Source of the DNA: Candidatus Heimdallarchaeota archaeon
GTDB lineage: Archaea > Asgardarchaeota > Heimdallarchaeia > JABLTI01
Direction of reading: 5' to 3'
Assembly: GCA_019894765.1 (NCBI GenBank)
Contig: JAGXNT010000059.1
Span: 1 to 14,554 of the forward strand
Length of the DNA stretch: 14,554 bases
The notes under the pieces were generated by a model that saw only the letters and a list, made by a program, of their open reading frames with translations, did not search any database and had not been told where the DNA came from. Shown here in pieces: positions 13,258 through 14,554 of the stretch. The translations under genes and the position numbers were made by a program. Position 1 is the stretch's first letter, and each line of letters begins with the position of its first letter.

Positions 13258-14538
13258 TTATTTTCTTGTTCTGATTCTGCGAATTGGAAGGATAATCAAG
13301 CCAGCAAGGAATGTTGATGCCAAAATTATTGGTAAAGATATTCCAGCACTAGCTGTTACTGAATAGTTGAGTTCATCAAAAGCGATTTTGCCTGCGACAT
13401 CTTCACCTGTTACATTAACAGTTAAAATATCTCCTTTTTCAACTACTAAACCATAGTACTTAATGCTATAGGTATCATCAGAAACTAATTCCAGTGCATC
13501 GAGTTTATATGAATCTCCATTCAATAATATCTCAACAGCAGCATCAACCAACAATAAATCATCAGTTATTGTAGCAATTACCTCAATGTTCTGACCAAAA
13601 GTTGCATCTGTTTCTATTATGTCAGTTATACTTACAGTAGGATGTTCCATATCTACCATATTGTCTATATCTATAGTTATATTCTCTGTAGCGGTTCGAT
13701 CTGCGAAATCCTCCACAAGAACATCCACAGTTGTATTTGTTATGCCAAGTTGTGTTGCTTCATAAATTGTAGCAGGATCAATCACGAATTCAAAATCAAC
13801 TAGATTTGTGCTTGGTACCCAGAAATCTGTGAAATCAGAATAACCACCCATCTCTAATTCGTATCCTACATGTCTTATGTTTTCATCAGTAACGTTCGCC
13901 ATAATTTGAAATCTATTATCGAGAACTGAAAATGAAGTTTTATCAGATTCAATTTCATTAATTACTGGATCAGTGGTATCGCTCAAAGCAAGTAAATCAT
14001 CTACCATATCGATCAAATCAGATATTCCGCTCATCCCTATCTCAGAGTAGTAAACATATTGTGTCTTACTAAAAATGATTAGAGTTGGGATGAATTCTAT
14101 ACCATAATAATCATCCATGTTAACTGTGTCTCGGAAAATCTTCCAATTCATATTGTTATTACTTGCAAAAGCTTCAAGAGCAGTTTCAGAAGCAGCAGCC
14201 GCGGTTTCAAGATCAATACTCATTAAAACGAAATCCGAGTTTCCAGAATAATGATCATTAATTTCTCGTAAAAGCGACATAGCAGCAATACATGGTCCAC
14301 ACCAAGTGGCGAAGAAATCCATCATGACAACTTTCCCTGCAAGAGATAAAAAAGTAAAATTTGTGTCACTCATAATATCTTCCAAATTCCAATCAATTGC
14401 TTGTGCTCCATTGTGGATAACCTTAGAGGTCATTACTTCTACAATTGGATCCTTAACTGCACTTTCGATTTGTATGAATGAAAGTATCATAGGTGTTATC
14501 AGTAAAGCAATAAGAAAGAGAATTTTCTGTCTTTTCAA
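13258..14538 (-). CDS. Secreted, membrane-anchored TlpA-type thioredoxin with two Ig-like domains
   Basis: This surface protein (426 residues from this start) begins with a basic, hydrophobic signal peptide (about 1-27). A thioredoxin domain follows at about 40-180, with WCGPC (cysteines 80 and 83) and cis-Pro151 in FIPT. Two Ig-like stretches lie at about 187-290 (DPVINEIESDKTSF) and 297-390 (HPTVSITDIIETD). A membrane anchor at about 399-419 ends in RRIRTRK. The two active-site cysteines are its only ones, and six N-x-S/T sequons mark an external location. The start is unusual: no ATG is available, and an in-frame TGA sits at 14551-14553. TTG at 14536-14538 has AGGT nine bases upstream; TTG at 14545-14547 is the alternative but touches that site. 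It probably accepts electrons from the adjacent CcdA fusion and reduces surface proteins, or acts in oxidative folding. Confidence 0.88.
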   Translation of the reverse strand: MKRQKILFLIALLITPMILSFIQIESAVKDPIVEVMTSKVIHNGAQAIDWNLEDIMSDTNFTFLSLAGKVVMMDFFATWCGPCIAAMSLLREINDHYSGNSDFVLMSIDLETAAAASETALEAFASNNNMNWKIFRDTVNMDDYYGIEFIPTLIIFSKTQYVYYSEIGMSGISDLIDMVDDLLALSDTTDPVINEIESDKTSFSVLDNRFQIMANVTDENIRHVGYELEMGGYSDFTDFWVPSTNLVDFEFVIDPATIYEATQLGITNTTVDVLVEDFADRTATENITIDIDNMVDMEHPTVSITDIIETDATFGQNIEVIATITDDLLLVDAAVEILLNGDSYKLDALELVSDDTYSIKYYGLVVEKGDILTVNVTGEDVAGKIAFDELNYSVTASAGISLPIILASTFLAGLIILPIRRIRTRK

Positions 14539-14554
14539 TTTTTTCAAACCTCAT

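Overview
This AT-rich window (roughly two thirds A+T by eye) is archaeal. It encodes a methanogen-type (type 2) seryl-tRNA synthetase, methenyl-tetrahydromethanopterin cyclohydrolase, an RPA32-like single-strand DNA-binding protein, a GH57 glycosidase, and secreted Ig-like proteins held by a C-terminal membrane anchor with a basic tail. TATA-like boxes and Shine-Dalgarno sites are both visible. The mix would suit an Asgard-type (Loki/Heimdall-like) or another H4MPT-using archaeon, but no signature protein settles the lineage. There are no rRNA or tRNA genes, insertion sequences, CRISPR arrays or integration signs that I can see, and no gene-free gap exceeds 300 bases.

Left block (1-4082, all minus strand, read right to left): a SAM methyltransferase and a small TPR protein form one pair. 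A three-pass membrane protein with an Ig-like region follows. Then come type 2 serS and a HycI-type [NiFe]-hydrogenase maturation protease that runs off the left edge. Middle block: divergent from the methyltransferase are a UDP-glucose dehydrogenase gene and mch, 27 nt apart. They end in a near-palindromic terminator shared with a convergent two-TM PH-like protein. Divergent from that is an intracellular GH57 alpha-amylase-like enzyme. A FeoA-domain gene follows behind a clear DtxR-type operator, convergent with the RPA32-like gene. Upstream of that is an unrecognised conserved-looking protein with a hairpin/T-run terminator, divergent from an OsmC-like peroxidase.

Right block (11193-14538, minus strand): this is the most coherent system. 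It holds a secreted, membrane-anchored TlpA-type thioredoxin with two Ig-like domains, a thioredoxin-CcdA fusion, and a small anchored secreted protein with a C-x7-C pair. The fusion has exactly four cysteines, all in the expected redox positions, and all its N-glycosylation sequons lie on the predicted outer side. Together they look like an extracytoplasmic thiol-disulfide relay: electrons pass from cytosolic thioredoxin through CcdA to the fused thioredoxin and then to surface thioredoxins or client proteins. The client is not identified.
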